Origin: Candidatus Thiodiazotropha sp. (ex Epidulcina cf. delphinae)
Lineage (GTDB): Bacteria; Pseudomonadota; Gammaproteobacteria; Chromatiales; Chromatiaceae
Direction: 5' to 3'
Assembly: GCA_025656505.1 (NCBI GenBank)
Contig: JAHXHR010000007.1
Span: 1-50,081, forward strand
Length of the DNA stretch: 50,081 nucleotides
Below, in pieces: positions 17,247 through 25,976 of the stretch. Position 1 is the stretch's first letter; each line of letters opens with the position of its first letter. The notes below the pieces were generated by a model. The model was given only the letters and a program-made list of their open reading frames with translations, was not told where the DNA came from and made no database searches. The translations under genes were made by a program, and so were the position numbers.

Positions 17247-19157
17247 ATGCTGCACTTCGACCATCTATCACTCCGACGAGGCAGCAAGCTGCTGTTCCAG
17301 CAGGCGGATTTTACCCTGCATAGGGGTTGGAAAGTCGGTATTACCGGGGGTAACGGAAGCGGTAAATCGAGCCTTTTCAGTCTGATGTTGGGCGAACTGC
17401 AGGCCGACGAAGGAAGTCTCTCCCTGCCCCCGAGGCTGGAGATCGCCCATGTCGCCCAGGAGACCCCGGTATTGGAGCGAACCGCTATCGACTACATCAT
17501 CGACGGTGACCGCGAACTGCGACGGATTGAGCGAGAACTGGCCGAAGCGGAGTCCTCCGGCGACGGCACCGCCCAGGCGAGGTTGCACGAAGCGCTGCAT
17601 ATCGCTGACGGCTACACGGTAAAGGCCCGCGCCGGCGAGTTGATGCATGGCCTGGGTTTTTCCGTTGATGACGAGAAGCGACCGGTCAATCACTTCTCCG
17701 GCGGTTGGCGAATACGCCTCAATCTGGCCCAGGCGCTCATGTGCCGTTCCGATCTGTTGTTGCTCGACGAGCCGACCAATCACCTGGATCTCGACGCGGT
17801 GATCTGGCTTGAGGCCTGGTTGCGCAACTATGCCGGCACGTTGTTGCTGATCTCCCATGATCGGGACTTTCTTGATCAGGTCTCCGAGCATATCGTTCAC
17901 CTGGAAGAGCAACGAGCGAGGCTCTATACCGGCAACTATTCCAGCTTTGAGCAGACCCGAGCGGCCCGGTTGGCCAACCAGCAGGTGGAGTATGAAAAAC
18001 AGCAGCGGGAAATCGCCCATATCCGCGGTTATGTGGATCGTTTCCGCGCCAAGGCCACCAAGGCCCGCCAGGCCCAGAGCCGTCTGAAGGCATTGGAGCG
18101 CATGGAGCTGATCGGCCCCGCCCATGTGGATTCCCCCTTCCGTTTCCGTTTTCGGGAACCGCTGAGGAATCCGCATCCATTACTGCAACTCGATGAGGTT
18201 TGCGCCGGATATGGCGAGCAAATCGTCTTGGAAGAGATACGCTTCACTCTTGAGCCCGGTGACCGCATCGGTCTGCTCGGTCCCAACGGCGCCGGCAAAT
18301 CGACCCTGATCAAGCTGCTTGCCGGTGAACTCGAGCCCCTCTGCGGAGACGCTCTCCCGGCCCAAGGGCTTGCTGTCGGCTATTTCGCCCAGCACCAGAT
18401 GGAGCAGCTTGATCCCGATGCCGGTCCGCTGCTCCATCTACAGCGTCTCGACAGTCGGGCCAGAGAGCAATCCCTGCGTACTCACCTCGGCGGTTTCGGT
18501 TTTCACGGGGACCAGGCAACGGAGCCGGTGGCCCCCTTCTCCGGTGGCGAGAAGGCCCGTCTGGTGCTTGCCCTCCTGGTCTATCAGCGTCCCAATCTAC
18601 TGCTCCTGGATGAGCCGACCAACCATCTCGATCTGGAGATGCGCCATGCCGTCGGTCAAGCCCTGCAGGATTTTCAAGGGGCGATGGTCATCGTCTCCCA
18701 TGACCGCCACCTGTTGCGTATCACCAGTGACAATTTCTGGTTGGTGGATGAGCGGCGGGTGAAACCCTTCAACGGTGATCTGGACGACTATCCGGCCTGG
18801 CTTGCAGGGCGGCGGCGCAGCGGGGAGTGCGTTGCGGGGGAAATCCTCGATGCAGGGCACAGCGCCTCCGCCCGAAAAGACCGAAAACGTCGGCAAGCGG
18901 AGCAGCGCAGACGCCTCCAACCACTGAAGCAGGCACAGGGAAAGCTAGAGAGCGAAATGGAGCGGCTTCATCAAAAACAGCGGGAAATGACCCTGATACT
19001 GGGTGAAACGGCGCTTTACGATCCCTCACGCAAGGAGGAGCTGAAGCGGAGGCTTGGCGAAAAAGCCATGGTTGACCGGCAATTGGGTGAGTGTGAGACG
19101 CAGTGGTTGGAAATCAGTGAACAACTTGAGGCTGTAAAAAATGAAGAAACAGTCTAA
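17247..19157 (+). CDS. yheS: ABC-F family ATP-binding protein YheS
   Basis: This 636-residue soluble protein has two ABC domains and no membrane segments. Domain 1 has Walker A GGNGSGKSS (34-42), signature FSGGWRIRLNLAQAL and Walker B LLLLDEPTNHLDLDAVIWLE. The ABC-F linker with RGYVDRFRAKATKARQAQSR lies at about 255-275. Domain 2 has Walker [11 protein letters not shown], signature FSGGEKARLVLALL and Walker B LLLLDEPTNHLD. A charged coiled-coil tail ends the protein. Similarity to E. coli YheS is strong throughout (CRSDLLLLDEPTNHLDLDAV, ERMELIGPAHVD, LGGFGFHGD). ABC-F proteins bind the ribosomal E site and ease stalled translation. ATG 17247 begins three bases after the GspC-like stop, so it may be read through from the T2SS operon. 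Confidence 0.93.
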   Translation: MLHFDHLSLRRGSKLLFQQADFTLHRGWKVGITGGNGSGKSSLFSLMLGELQADEGSLSLPPRLEIAHVAQETPVLERTAIDYIIDGDRELRRIERELAEAESSGDGTAQARLHEALHIADGYTVKARAGELMHGLGFSVDDEKRPVNHFSGGWRIRLNLAQALMCRSDLLLLDEPTNHLDLDAVIWLEAWLRNYAGTLLLISHDRDFLDQVSEHIVHLEEQRARLYTGNYSSFEQTRAARLANQQVEYEKQQREIAHIRGYVDRFRAKATKARQAQSRLKALERMELIGPAHVDSPFRFRFREPLRNPHPLLQLDEVCAGYGEQIVLEEIRFTLEPGDRIGLLGPNGAGKSTLIKLLAGELEPLCGDALPAQGLAVGYFAQHQMEQLDPDAGPLLHLQRLDSRAREQSLRTHLGGFGFHGDQATEPVAPFSGGEKARLVLALLVYQRPNLLLLDEPTNHLDLEMRHAVGQALQDFQGAMVIVSHDRHLLRITSDNFWLVDERRVKPFNGDLDDYPAWLAGRRRSGECVAGEILDAGHSASARKDRKRRQAEQRRRLQPLKQAQGKLESEMERLHQKQREMTLILGETALYDPSRKEELKRRLGEKAMVDRQLGECETQWLEISEQLEAVKNEETV

Positions 19158-19276
19158 AGTGTCACCCCAGGAGTGATCTGTTTCCTTTCCGGCGCACCCT
19201 GCATCGACGGGCCGGACGGTGGGGGAATGATCGCTCGTTGTTTTATGATCATCATGGATGATCTAGGGGGGAAGTT

Positions 19277-19291
19277 GGCCAATGATTGGCC
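19277..19291. promoter_or_regulatory. Palindrome GGCCAATGATTGGCC upstream of the RRM gene
   Basis: A perfect 7-bp inverted repeat with a one-base centre lies about 80 bases before the RRM protein start. It could be an operator or the stem of a leader hairpin. Nothing in the sequence shows which. Confidence 0.4.
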
Positions 19292-19369
19292 GTTCGCTTT
19301 CGAATGATTAGTGCATTGGGTCATTTGATAGCGAAGTTCGATACATGCACGTTTTATAGAGAGTCGAAG

Positions 19370-19642
19370 ATGAACATCTACGTAGGAAATCTGCCCTGGG
19401 GCGTTAAGGATGACGAATTGCGCCAAATGTTTGCCGAGTTTGGAGATGTCAGCAACGCCAATGTCATCATGGATAAATTTTCCGGCCGATCCAGAGGTTT
19501 CGGTTTTGTCGAAATGTCTGATTCCGGAGATGCCGAGGACGCAATCAAGTCACTGAATGAAAAAGAGGTTAGCGGTCGAAGTCTGCGCGTCAATGAAGCC
19601 AAGCCCCGCGAAGAGCGGCCTCAGCGCAGATTCAGAAACTGA
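19370..19642 (+). CDS. Small RRM-domain RNA-binding protein
   Basis: This is a single RNA recognition motif of 90 residues. RNP2 is MNIYVGNLPWGV at the start, and RNP1 is SRGFGFVEM at about 44-52, with the aromatic residues in place. The helices DDELRQMFAEFGDV and AEDAIKSLNEKEVSGRSL match the canonical fold. A short basic tail (KPREERPQRRFRN) follows. Proteins of this type in bacteria (Rbp-like) are often cold-responsive and bind single-stranded RNA. The ATG at 19370 is preceded by GAGAG about eight bases upstream. The 160-base leader holds the palindrome at 19277, and a strong hairpin follows the gene. Confidence 0.9.
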   Translation: MNIYVGNLPWGVKDDELRQMFAEFGDVSNANVIMDKFSGRSRGFGFVEMSDSGDAEDAIKSLNEKEVSGRSLRVNEAKPREERPQRRFRN

Positions 19643-19673
19643 TATAGTAATCCGAGCGGTTCAATAGCGCCTT

Positions 19674-19704
19674 CATCGGGATTGCGCATAGCGCAATCCC
19701 GATG
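19674..19704. terminator. 14-bp perfect hairpin after the RRM gene
   Basis: CATCGGGATTGCGC, loop ATA, GCGCAATCCCGATG lies 31 bases after the RRM stop. The stem is perfect over 14 pairs. No T-run follows (the next bases are TGGCTC), so it may be a processing or stability element rather than an intrinsic terminator. It lies upstream of the next gene start at 19748. Confidence 0.5.
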
Positions 19705-19747
19705 TGGCTCTATGCGTGTTATGGTGTGGTTTCGGACAGTATTGAAT

Positions 19748-20218
19748 ATGAAGGTTTTTCTCATAGCGGCGTTGCTCGTCGCTGCGGCGTTCCTGATCTG
19801 GCCCTATACGGCAGTCTATCAACTCGATCAGGCGCTGCAGCGGAATGATCATCAGGCGCTTGCCGAATTGATCGATGTAGAGGCGGTCAGGGATCAAATC
19901 AAGCGCAAGCTCAACAAGAACCTGGAGAGCGCCATCGGGGATGTCTCAAATGACTTTGTCGATTGGCTGCAGAACGGCATTCAGCGTCTGGGAGCCGACG
20001 CCGTGGAGCAAATGGTCGATATCGGGTGGATTGTCGCTCAATTGCGCGCCCATAATCGCAAGCCCAGGCAGGGAGGGATCCTCGACCGCATGACCTATGC
20101 CTTCTTTGATGGCCCTGACAGGTTGTTGTTGAGAATCGGGGAGTGGGATGACAACCCGGTGCATGCCCATCTCAGCCTCCAGGGCACCGACTGGCGCATA
20201 ACTGCGGTCTATAACTGA
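19748..20218 (+). CDS. DUF2939 family protein
   Basis: This 156-residue protein has an N-terminal membrane helix or signal (MKVFLIAALLVAAAFLIWPY) followed by TAVYQLDQALQRNDHQALAE and LIDVEAVRDQIKRKLN. This is the DUF2939 hallmark, a Tyr-x-x-hydrophobic start and an Ala/Leu-rich helix ending in DV..VR..L. The family has no known activity. Many members are membrane-anchored in the periplasm. Start is ATG 19748; an in-frame start at 19682 would lie inside the hairpin. Codon use matches the neighbours. Confidence 0.75.
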   Translation: MKVFLIAALLVAAAFLIWPYTAVYQLDQALQRNDHQALAELIDVEAVRDQIKRKLNKNLESAIGDVSNDFVDWLQNGIQRLGADAVEQMVDIGWIVAQLRAHNRKPRQGGILDRMTYAFFDGPDRLLLRIGEWDDNPVHAHLSLQGTDWRITAVYN

Positions 20219-20260
20219 CCTACCTGGTACTCCTTCAAAGTGATATTGTCGGGTTCAGAC

Positions 20261-20333
20261 GTAGGTTAGGTTGACGCGGAGCGGCTACCTGACTCAATGT
20301 GGGGGCGTCACGTAGCTGCGCAACGTGACCTAC
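20261..20333. repeat. Imperfect inverted repeat in the 20219-20626 intergenic gap
   Basis: GTAGGTTAGGTTGACGCGGA at 20261-20280 and onward to 20293 pairs imperfectly with the reverse complement of 20307-20333 (GTAGGTCACGTTGCGCAGCT onward). Together they form a long imperfect hairpin with a loop of about 13 bases. Related GTAGGT...TTGCGCAGC modules occur as dispersed repeats in many proteobacteria. The rest of the gap holds the REP-like unit at 20462 and nothing else I can name. Confidence 0.4.
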
Positions 20334-20461
20334 CGGTTTCTTTCTAAACAGACATCCACTCAAAATTACCTGAGATTTGAATGGGTGATGAGATGGACGT
20401 TCTACTGGTGTCCATAAACAGGACTGTATAACGCAGAGAAAAGTACATTTTATTAAAGCCG

Positions 20462-20491
20462 CGTCATCCCGGCGCATGCCGGTATCCAGGG
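20462..20491 (+). repeat. REP-like unit (GTCATCCCGGCGCATGCCGG)
   Basis: The run GTCATCCCGGCGCATGCCGG followed by TATCCAGGG contains a short CCGGC/GCCGG stem. It matches the common proteobacterial repeat that reads GTCATTCCGGCG.A.GCCGGAATCCAG. A single copy is seen here. Confidence 0.45.
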
Positions 20492-20626
20492 AATTCACCC
20501 CCCCGCCGGACACCGCTAAAGAAATTGCAGGGGCGGCCGCTCTATTGTTTTGAGAAGTGATGTTGTAGAGCGAAAAAACGGGCTGGGACTGAAGCCCGCG
20601 CTCAAGGATAGTGAGAGAATCGAATC

Positions 20627-21424
20627 ATGGCCGAAATCAATTTCAACCAAACGCTTTATGAAGTCTGTCCCACCGGCATGCTGGCCATCGACAACGATGT
20701 CTGTATCCGATGGATGAACCCCGCCCTGGAGGCGATGCTCAATCTGCCCGGGGATGAATTGGTAGGCAAAGATAAAGGCTCGTTGCCCGAGAGCCTGCAT
20801 GCCCTGTTCGAGGAGACCGATATGCTCCACCTCTCTCTGAACGGCGAGGGAGAGCGATGGTTGCATCGGGAAGTGCGCGAAGTGGTCGATGGCGTCAACG
20901 CCAGCTTACGCCTCCATTTCTATCAAGACATCAGCGAGCAGATAGAGGCGCAACAGGAGAGCGACCAACTCCGCCGGCAGGTTGAGGATCTGACCATTAC
21001 CGACGAACTCACCGGTATGGCTAACCGGCACGCCATCTTACAAGCGCTTACCGCACAAGTGACCCGCAGCCGCCGGTATGGCAATCCGCTGACCCTCGGC
21101 GCCATGCGCCTGAGTGATCCCGACCCGGCAGCGCAGCCATTGCCGGACGCCTCTGTCCTGGTAACGGCCCGGTATTTGCGCGAACGCCTGCGCTGGGCCG
21201 ATATCATCGGCCGTTATGAGGCGCAGATGTTTCTTCTCGTCATGCCCGAGACCGGCAAAGAGGATGCGGAAAAGCTGCTCCGGCAGATTATGGATGAGTG
21301 CCGCGAGGGGGCGCTGCAAGCGCTGGGCGGGCATCCCGTCCCCGATCTGGCGATCGGCGTGGCGGGTTGGGCCAAAGGTGATGATCCGCAAAGACTGATC
21401 GCTCGTACGCTCGAACCGCTCTGA
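20627..21424 (+). CDS. PAS plus degenerate GGDEF regulator
   Basis: This 265-residue cytoplasmic protein has a PAS domain (about 5-105) that begins LYEVCPTGMLAIDNDVCIRW. It leads through a coiled-coil (ISEQIEAQQESDQLRRQVED) into a GGDEF-type domain starting TDELTGMANRHAI. The position of the GGDEF signature reads GRYEAQ (RWADIIGRYEAQMFLLVMPE), so the catalytic loop is lost, and residues of the metal and I sites are not evident. It is probably a sensor or binding partner rather than an active diguanylate cyclase. cyaA starts 17 bases after its stop, in the same direction, so both nucleotide-signalling genes form one operon. Confidence 0.82.
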   Translation: MAEINFNQTLYEVCPTGMLAIDNDVCIRWMNPALEAMLNLPGDELVGKDKGSLPESLHALFEETDMLHLSLNGEGERWLHREVREVVDGVNASLRLHFYQDISEQIEAQQESDQLRRQVEDLTITDELTGMANRHAILQALTAQVTRSRRYGNPLTLGAMRLSDPDPAAQPLPDASVLVTARYLRERLRWADIIGRYEAQMFLLVMPETGKEDAEKLLRQIMDECREGALQALGGHPVPDLAIGVAGWAKGDDPQRLIARTLEPL

Positions 21425-21441
21425 CCCCGTGGTGTCTCAGC

Positions 21442-24255
21442 ATGCCCGATTCGCAGCGCATCAGCTTTGACGAGGGTATTAGCCGCAAAGAACTGAATGC
21501 CGTTCGGCAGCGCTTTATGGGTCTGCATCGTGAGCGCCTAAGGCGCATTCAGGCGGAATTGCGTCCCAGCCAGCAGGAGTTCCTTGAGCTGCTGCCGTTG
21601 CTGCTGCATATCAATCACCCGATGCTGCCTGGTTTCGTCAGCAGCGAAACACCTACCGGCATACCCGACTACAGCCCTTCCAGACAGGCATTGGATGCGG
21701 CAAAGAAGCTCAGTCGAAGCTTCGAATACAAGAAACGCGCGCAACGCATCTATCGCATCCACGGCCTCTACCTGATGGGTAGCACGGGCACCATCGGACA
21801 GTCATCCGGGAGCGACTTCGATCTCTGGCTCTGTCACGACCCCGCCTTGAACAGGAAACAGCGGCAACAGTTACAGGGTAAGATCGCACACATCGAAAAG
21901 AGCGCCGCGGAACTTGATCTGGAGCTGCACATCTTTCTCATCGACCCGGAGCGCTTTCGTAAGGGAGAAAAATCCAAGCTGTCCCAAGAGAGCACAGGCA
22001 CCACGCAACACAATCTGCTGCTTGAAGAGTTCTATCGCAGCGCGGTTCTGCTGGCCGGCCGTTATCCCCTGTGGTGGTTGGTCCCGCCGGAGCATGAGGA
22101 TGACTACCAGGCGTATGTCGGCAATCTTCTCTCCCATCGCTTCGTCAAGGCCGCAGAGGTGTTTGACCTCGGGGGATTGGATCATGTGCCGGCCGGTGAG
22201 TTTTTCGGCGCCGCCCTGTGGCAACTCTATAAGGGGATCGATTCGCCCTATAAATCGATACTGAAGATCTTTCTCATGGAGGCCTACAGCCGTCACTATC
22301 CCCATCCGCAGTGGCTGGCGCAGCAGGCAAAGGAGGCGATCTACGCCGGTGAGAGCGATATCGATAAACTGGACGCCTATATCCTGCTTTATCAAAAGGT
22401 GGAAGAGTACCTGAAGCGCAACAGGGACGAAGAGCGGCTCGAACTGGCGCGGCGATGCTTCTATTTCAAGGTCGGCGAGCCCCTGAGTCAGGCGCAGGCC
22501 GGCGGAAACTGGCGCATCCAGGCGATGCTCGGGCTGACCCGCCAATGGGGATGGGGACAGACCCAATTGCAGATGCTCGACACCCGTTCGGAATGGAAGA
22601 TAGACCGGGTGATCAAGGAGCGCAACGCCCTGGTCGCGGTGCTGACCCGTAGCTACCGGTTACTCACCGATTTTGCCCGTAAGTACGCCAAAGAGAGCCA
22701 CATCGACCCCCACGAACTGAATCTGCTCGGACGCAAGCTCTATACCGCCCTGGACCATCGCCCAGGGAAGATCGACCATATCAATCCGGGTATTTCGAAG
22801 AATCTCTCGGAAGAGCAGTTGTCGTTGCATCACCGCCCGACACGGGATGGCATGCCCGCCTGGATGCTCTATCGGGACAAGGTCGGAGAGGCGGATCTGA
22901 TGGAACAGCGGCCTATCAAGATTTCGATCAATTTGATCGAAATCCTGCTCTGGAGTCATGTCAACCAGGTCTGGGTCGGACCCACCAGGGTGAGCCTGTT
23001 TGCCGCTGAGACAGGGCTCTCCCGCAATGAACTGCTTTCGCTGCAAAGGAGTATCAACAGGCTCTTCCCCGCCGGCATGCCGCCATCGGCGCAGATGAAA
23101 ACCCTGGCCCGGCCGGCCTATGCGGTGATGGTGGCGCTATTTATTAATATCGGTACGGACCCGATGGAGCGCCTGACCAAAGAGGGCATGCAGCTCACCA
23201 GTGAGCGGCATGATCCACTGAGTTTCGCCTCCGCCCGCACCAACCTGGCGATCAATCTGGAAAAGCTGTTGCAAACGAGCTGGGGTGAGCTACAGGTCAC
23301 GAAGCATGACGGATCCGAGGGTTTGATGGATGTGCTTTGCAGCGTACTCGACATGCAGCCGCAGGATGAACTCCCGTCAACGCAAGTGCATGCCTACAGC
23401 TACTCGAGTGTGCGGGGCGGCCAGATTGCCAATCGGGTGACGGAACTCTTCAATCACGTCATAGCGCGATTCCGCAGCGGCGCGTTGAGGAACGGTCGCT
23501 ACGCCTTTCGCCTGGGCAAAGAGTTTTTCATTGTCCAACAGCAAGAGAGAGGGTTTGTCTGGCGCAGTCTGGAATCCTTTGCCAGCCTGCTTGACGAGTT
23601 GAAGCAACCACAGCAAGTCTACCGCAAATTGGAATTCGATCCTGAAATACTGGTCAACAGCCCATATCCGGCAATGTACACGAGCAACAAACCGGAAGTG
23701 ATTCAGTTGTTCTTCCAAATCAAGGCGCAGGAGACGGAAATCTACGTACTCGATGAACAGGGCGCATTGTTTCAGCAGACGCTCGCGGCGGACAGCCCGC
23801 GTTTCCTGATGTTGCAGCAGCGGCGATTCCTCAACAGCCTGCAGCAACTGCGAAATCTCGTATTGAGCGGAGAAAGCGACCTATTGGCCGAGCCGGAATT
23901 TCATGAACTGCTCAAGGATAAGGATGGACAGTGGGTTGTCAAGCGTCGCCGCGTACCCCTGATGAGTGCGGATGACTATATGGAGCTGACCCTGGTGAGC
24001 GAGAGCGCCGGAGATGATGCAAGACCAGTGTCATTGATCTGCGGTGAAAGGGAATTTACCCGCTTGGAGTATAGCGATGAACTGTATAGCGCCACGGCGG
24101 AGTATATTCACGGATTTCGTCAGGGTGATGTGAAATATCCGATCTATCTGACATCCGTTCGTCTTAGTGGTGTCCATACGCTTCAGCGATTAGCGACGGC
24201 CGACTTGTTAAACCTGAAGAAGAGGGTGGAAAAACGACTTAATGCGTATAGCTGA
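21442..24255 (+). CDS. cyaA: Class I adenylate cyclase CyaA
   Basis: This 937-residue soluble enzyme makes cAMP from ATP, the signal read by CRP/Vfr proteins. The class I catalytic region is at the N-terminal half. It shows YLMGSTGTIGQSSGSDFDLW (about 111-130), whose GS...D.D pattern is shared with nucleotidyltransferases, then LDLELHIFLIDPERFR and LLLEEFYRSAVLLAGRYPLW. The C-terminal half is regulatory in enterobacterial CyaA. The length is close to the usual 830-950. Start is ATG 21442, 17 bases after the degenerate GGDEF gene. It ends facing the sulfotransferase gene, with 53 bases between the stops. A perfect CRP-type site lies 1.4 kb away at 25668. Confidence 0.93.
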   Translation: MPDSQRISFDEGISRKELNAVRQRFMGLHRERLRRIQAELRPSQQEFLELLPLLLHINHPMLPGFVSSETPTGIPDYSPSRQALDAAKKLSRSFEYKKRAQRIYRIHGLYLMGSTGTIGQSSGSDFDLWLCHDPALNRKQRQQLQGKIAHIEKSAAELDLELHIFLIDPERFRKGEKSKLSQESTGTTQHNLLLEEFYRSAVLLAGRYPLWWLVPPEHEDDYQAYVGNLLSHRFVKAAEVFDLGGLDHVPAGEFFGAALWQLYKGIDSPYKSILKIFLMEAYSRHYPHPQWLAQQAKEAIYAGESDIDKLDAYILLYQKVEEYLKRNRDEERLELARRCFYFKVGEPLSQAQAGGNWRIQAMLGLTRQWGWGQTQLQMLDTRSEWKIDRVIKERNALVAVLTRSYRLLTDFARKYAKESHIDPHELNLLGRKLYTALDHRPGKIDHINPGISKNLSEEQLSLHHRPTRDGMPAWMLYRDKVGEADLMEQRPIKISINLIEILLWSHVNQVWVGPTRVSLFAAETGLSRNELLSLQRSINRLFPAGMPPSAQMKTLARPAYAVMVALFINIGTDPMERLTKEGMQLTSERHDPLSFASARTNLAINLEKLLQTSWGELQVTKHDGSEGLMDVLCSVLDMQPQDELPSTQVHAYSYSSVRGGQIANRVTELFNHVIARFRSGALRNGRYAFRLGKEFFIVQQQERGFVWRSLESFASLLDELKQPQQVYRKLEFDPEILVNSPYPAMYTSNKPEVIQLFFQIKAQETEIYVLDEQGALFQQTLAADSPRFLMLQQRRFLNSLQQLRNLVLSGESDLLAEPEFHELLKDKDGQWVVKRRRVPLMSADDYMELTLVSESAGDDARPVSLICGEREFTRLEYSDELYSATAEYIHGFRQGDVKYPIYLTSVRLSGVHTLQRLATADLLNLKKRVEKRLNAYS

Positions 24256-24308
24256 TTTGTTTGCGGGAATTTGATCCGACTAACGTTATTAATCCGGTGA
24301 CCTAATAT

Positions 24309-25595
24309 TCAGGAATCGTAACCAAAGAGATGTAAGTCATATCTAAAGGCGTCTGTATATTTACCCTGTAATTGTGGCGTTAACTCTTGCTTCCATCGCT
24401 GTACGGAATCTGCAATGGATATACTGGTGATGTGCTGCTGATGTGGCGGATCAACCTTGAACCGGTCACGTATGATTGCTTCCAGTGTTGCTGTGTCCCT
24501 CGGGATATCGAGATATGTGAAGATTGTCTCAAGCGTGGAAGGTGTATCCAGCAGGAGATCTTCATAACGAATTAAAAGCGTATTGTTTTTATGCCGCCTG
24601 TAATATTCGCTGAATTCTTTGACTTCCTTGATAACGTTGAGATACGCAGTTGGCTTCTCATTTTCGATGTCAACGTAGATTCTATTTCTTGCGCCGAAAT
24701 ATAGCGCTGACAATACCATGTCCCGAAAATCGCGCACCAATACGATTTCCTTGGATGTCGGGTATAGTTCGCGGACGACAGAGCTGAGTTGTCTCCAGGT
24801 AGTGGCTCCGTCACCGGAAAAGTAAGGTATCTTTTCAGCAAAATACCTCGCAGTATTGATATTCTGTTCGCTGCTTACCTGGAGGTAATAGTCTTCAATT
24901 GCCTGTTGGCAAAAGTTTGTAGCGCGCGAATAGTATTCATTATGGAACCAGGATCTCTTCTGCTCGTTGCACAAAAAATCGCGCTTGAAACGCTTTTGGT
25001 CAACTGGTGTGAGAAATGTGTGCGGAGCTTGAAGTTGATCATTAACCAGATGCAACCAAAACTCCAGTGCAAAGGTTTCATACGGATGTTGATTGGCGAC
25101 AGTGATCGAGGGATGCATCGCCAGCAGCCGCATAAGCCATGTTGACCCTGTTCTACCCAGAGTTGTGATGATTATCGGGTGTATTTTGGGACAAAAGTTG
25201 ATGTTGGCGGGCGCGCGTTTTAATTTTATCTCGCAAAGAGAAATATTCCTTCCGGAAACGGTTTGTGCGTTTACCGACAGCTTTGCGATGTCCGGTAATC
25301 CAACTAGTGTGTTATTGGTGGTAAAGCCACATTTCTGATCTATGCCATGATCGCGTAGATGGCTGACCACATCAGGCCTCTCATTGTTTAGCGGGAAAGA
25401 GTGAATACAACAAGAAGCTTTGCTGCTGTGGTCCCTGATTTCAAGGTGGGAAATGGGCTCCTCGTTGCCGACGACCCAGCCGCTTATGACAAGTTGATCG
25501 CTTGAGTCAAAAAGACCTACGGTGGGGGCATCAAGATGGAAACCCTCAATATGGCTGCAGGCGAATGTCCGTATGTCGAAAACGCTATACGACAA
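24309..25595 (-). CDS. Sulfotransferase-family protein with N-terminal beta domain
   Basis: This 428-residue protein has an N-terminal beta-rich region (about 1-130, VISGWVVGNEEPISHLEIRD). The sulfotransferase domain follows: the PAPS phosphosulfate loop is PIIITTLGRTGSTWLMRLL (about 140-158), and the 3-prime phosphate motif is IVLVRDFRDMVLSALYFGA. The domain would use PAPS to sulfate a sugar or other acceptor, plausibly the surface glycan made by this region. The annotated start is a weak TTG at 25595 with no RBS. An ATG with a better context lies at about 25634 but in a different frame. The codons are visibly AT-richer than in cyaA, which suggests transfer. A perfect CRP-type site precedes it. 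Confidence 0.78.
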   Translation of the reverse strand: MSYSVFDIRTFACSHIEGFHLDAPTVGLFDSSDQLVISGWVVGNEEPISHLEIRDHSSKASCCIHSFPLNNERPDVVSHLRDHGIDQKCGFTTNNTLVGLPDIAKLSVNAQTVSGRNISLCEIKLKRAPANINFCPKIHPIIITTLGRTGSTWLMRLLAMHPSITVANQHPYETFALEFWLHLVNDQLQAPHTFLTPVDQKRFKRDFLCNEQKRSWFHNEYYSRATNFCQQAIEDYYLQVSSEQNINTARYFAEKIPYFSGDGATTWRQLSSVVRELYPTSKEIVLVRDFRDMVLSALYFGARNRIYVDIENEKPTAYLNVIKEVKEFSEYYRRHKNNTLLIRYEDLLLDTPSTLETIFTYLDIPRDTATLEAIIRDRFKVDPPHQQHITSISIADSVQRWKQELTPQLQGKYTDAFRYDLHLFGYDS

Positions 25596-25667
25596 AATAG
25601 TGCGAGTCCGGTCTGAGAGTAAAAGGTTTCATTCATGTTCCCTAATGAAAAATCCTATCCCTTGTCT

Positions 25668-25683
25668 TGTGATCATGGTCACA
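25668..25683. promoter_or_regulatory. Perfect CRP/Vfr-type site TGTGATCATGGTCACA
   Basis: The consensus half sites TGTGA and TCACA with a six-base spacer match exactly. The centre lies about 80 bases upstream of the sulfotransferase start. No clear sigma-70 promoter can be placed at the standard distance. The 25596-25976 gap otherwise holds only the hairpin at 25917. Confidence 0.6.
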
Positions 25684-25916
25684 TTATAGCAATTATCAAA
25701 GATAATTTCTCATATACGCAGTCAATTCTCGGGGAAATCCAATAGAGATTATCAATGAGTGCATCCAGCCGATCCGGCAGCTTAGGGCTCCGGAAAAAAT
25801 AACCATTCGATTCTACTTGTTTTTTTGGGCCGGGCTTCTTTGTTGTAGCGAGAGTTACAACGCGACTATGCGGCCCTGATCAGAATTTTTCCCTGCTGCG
25901 GATAACGCGCATCCGT

Positions 25917-25949
25917 CTCTGATCTATTCAGGAACTGAATAGATCAGAG
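25917..25949. terminator. 15-bp perfect hairpin after the FKBP gene
   Basis: CTCTGATCTATTCAG, loop GAA, CTGAATAGATCAGAG lies 28 bases beyond the FKBP stop on the minus strand. It is a likely transcript end or barrier between the two minus-strand genes. No T-run is present on either side, so an intrinsic terminator is not certain. Confidence 0.55.
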
Positions 25950-25976
25950 AGACTCAGAATCAAGTATGGCGCTGTG

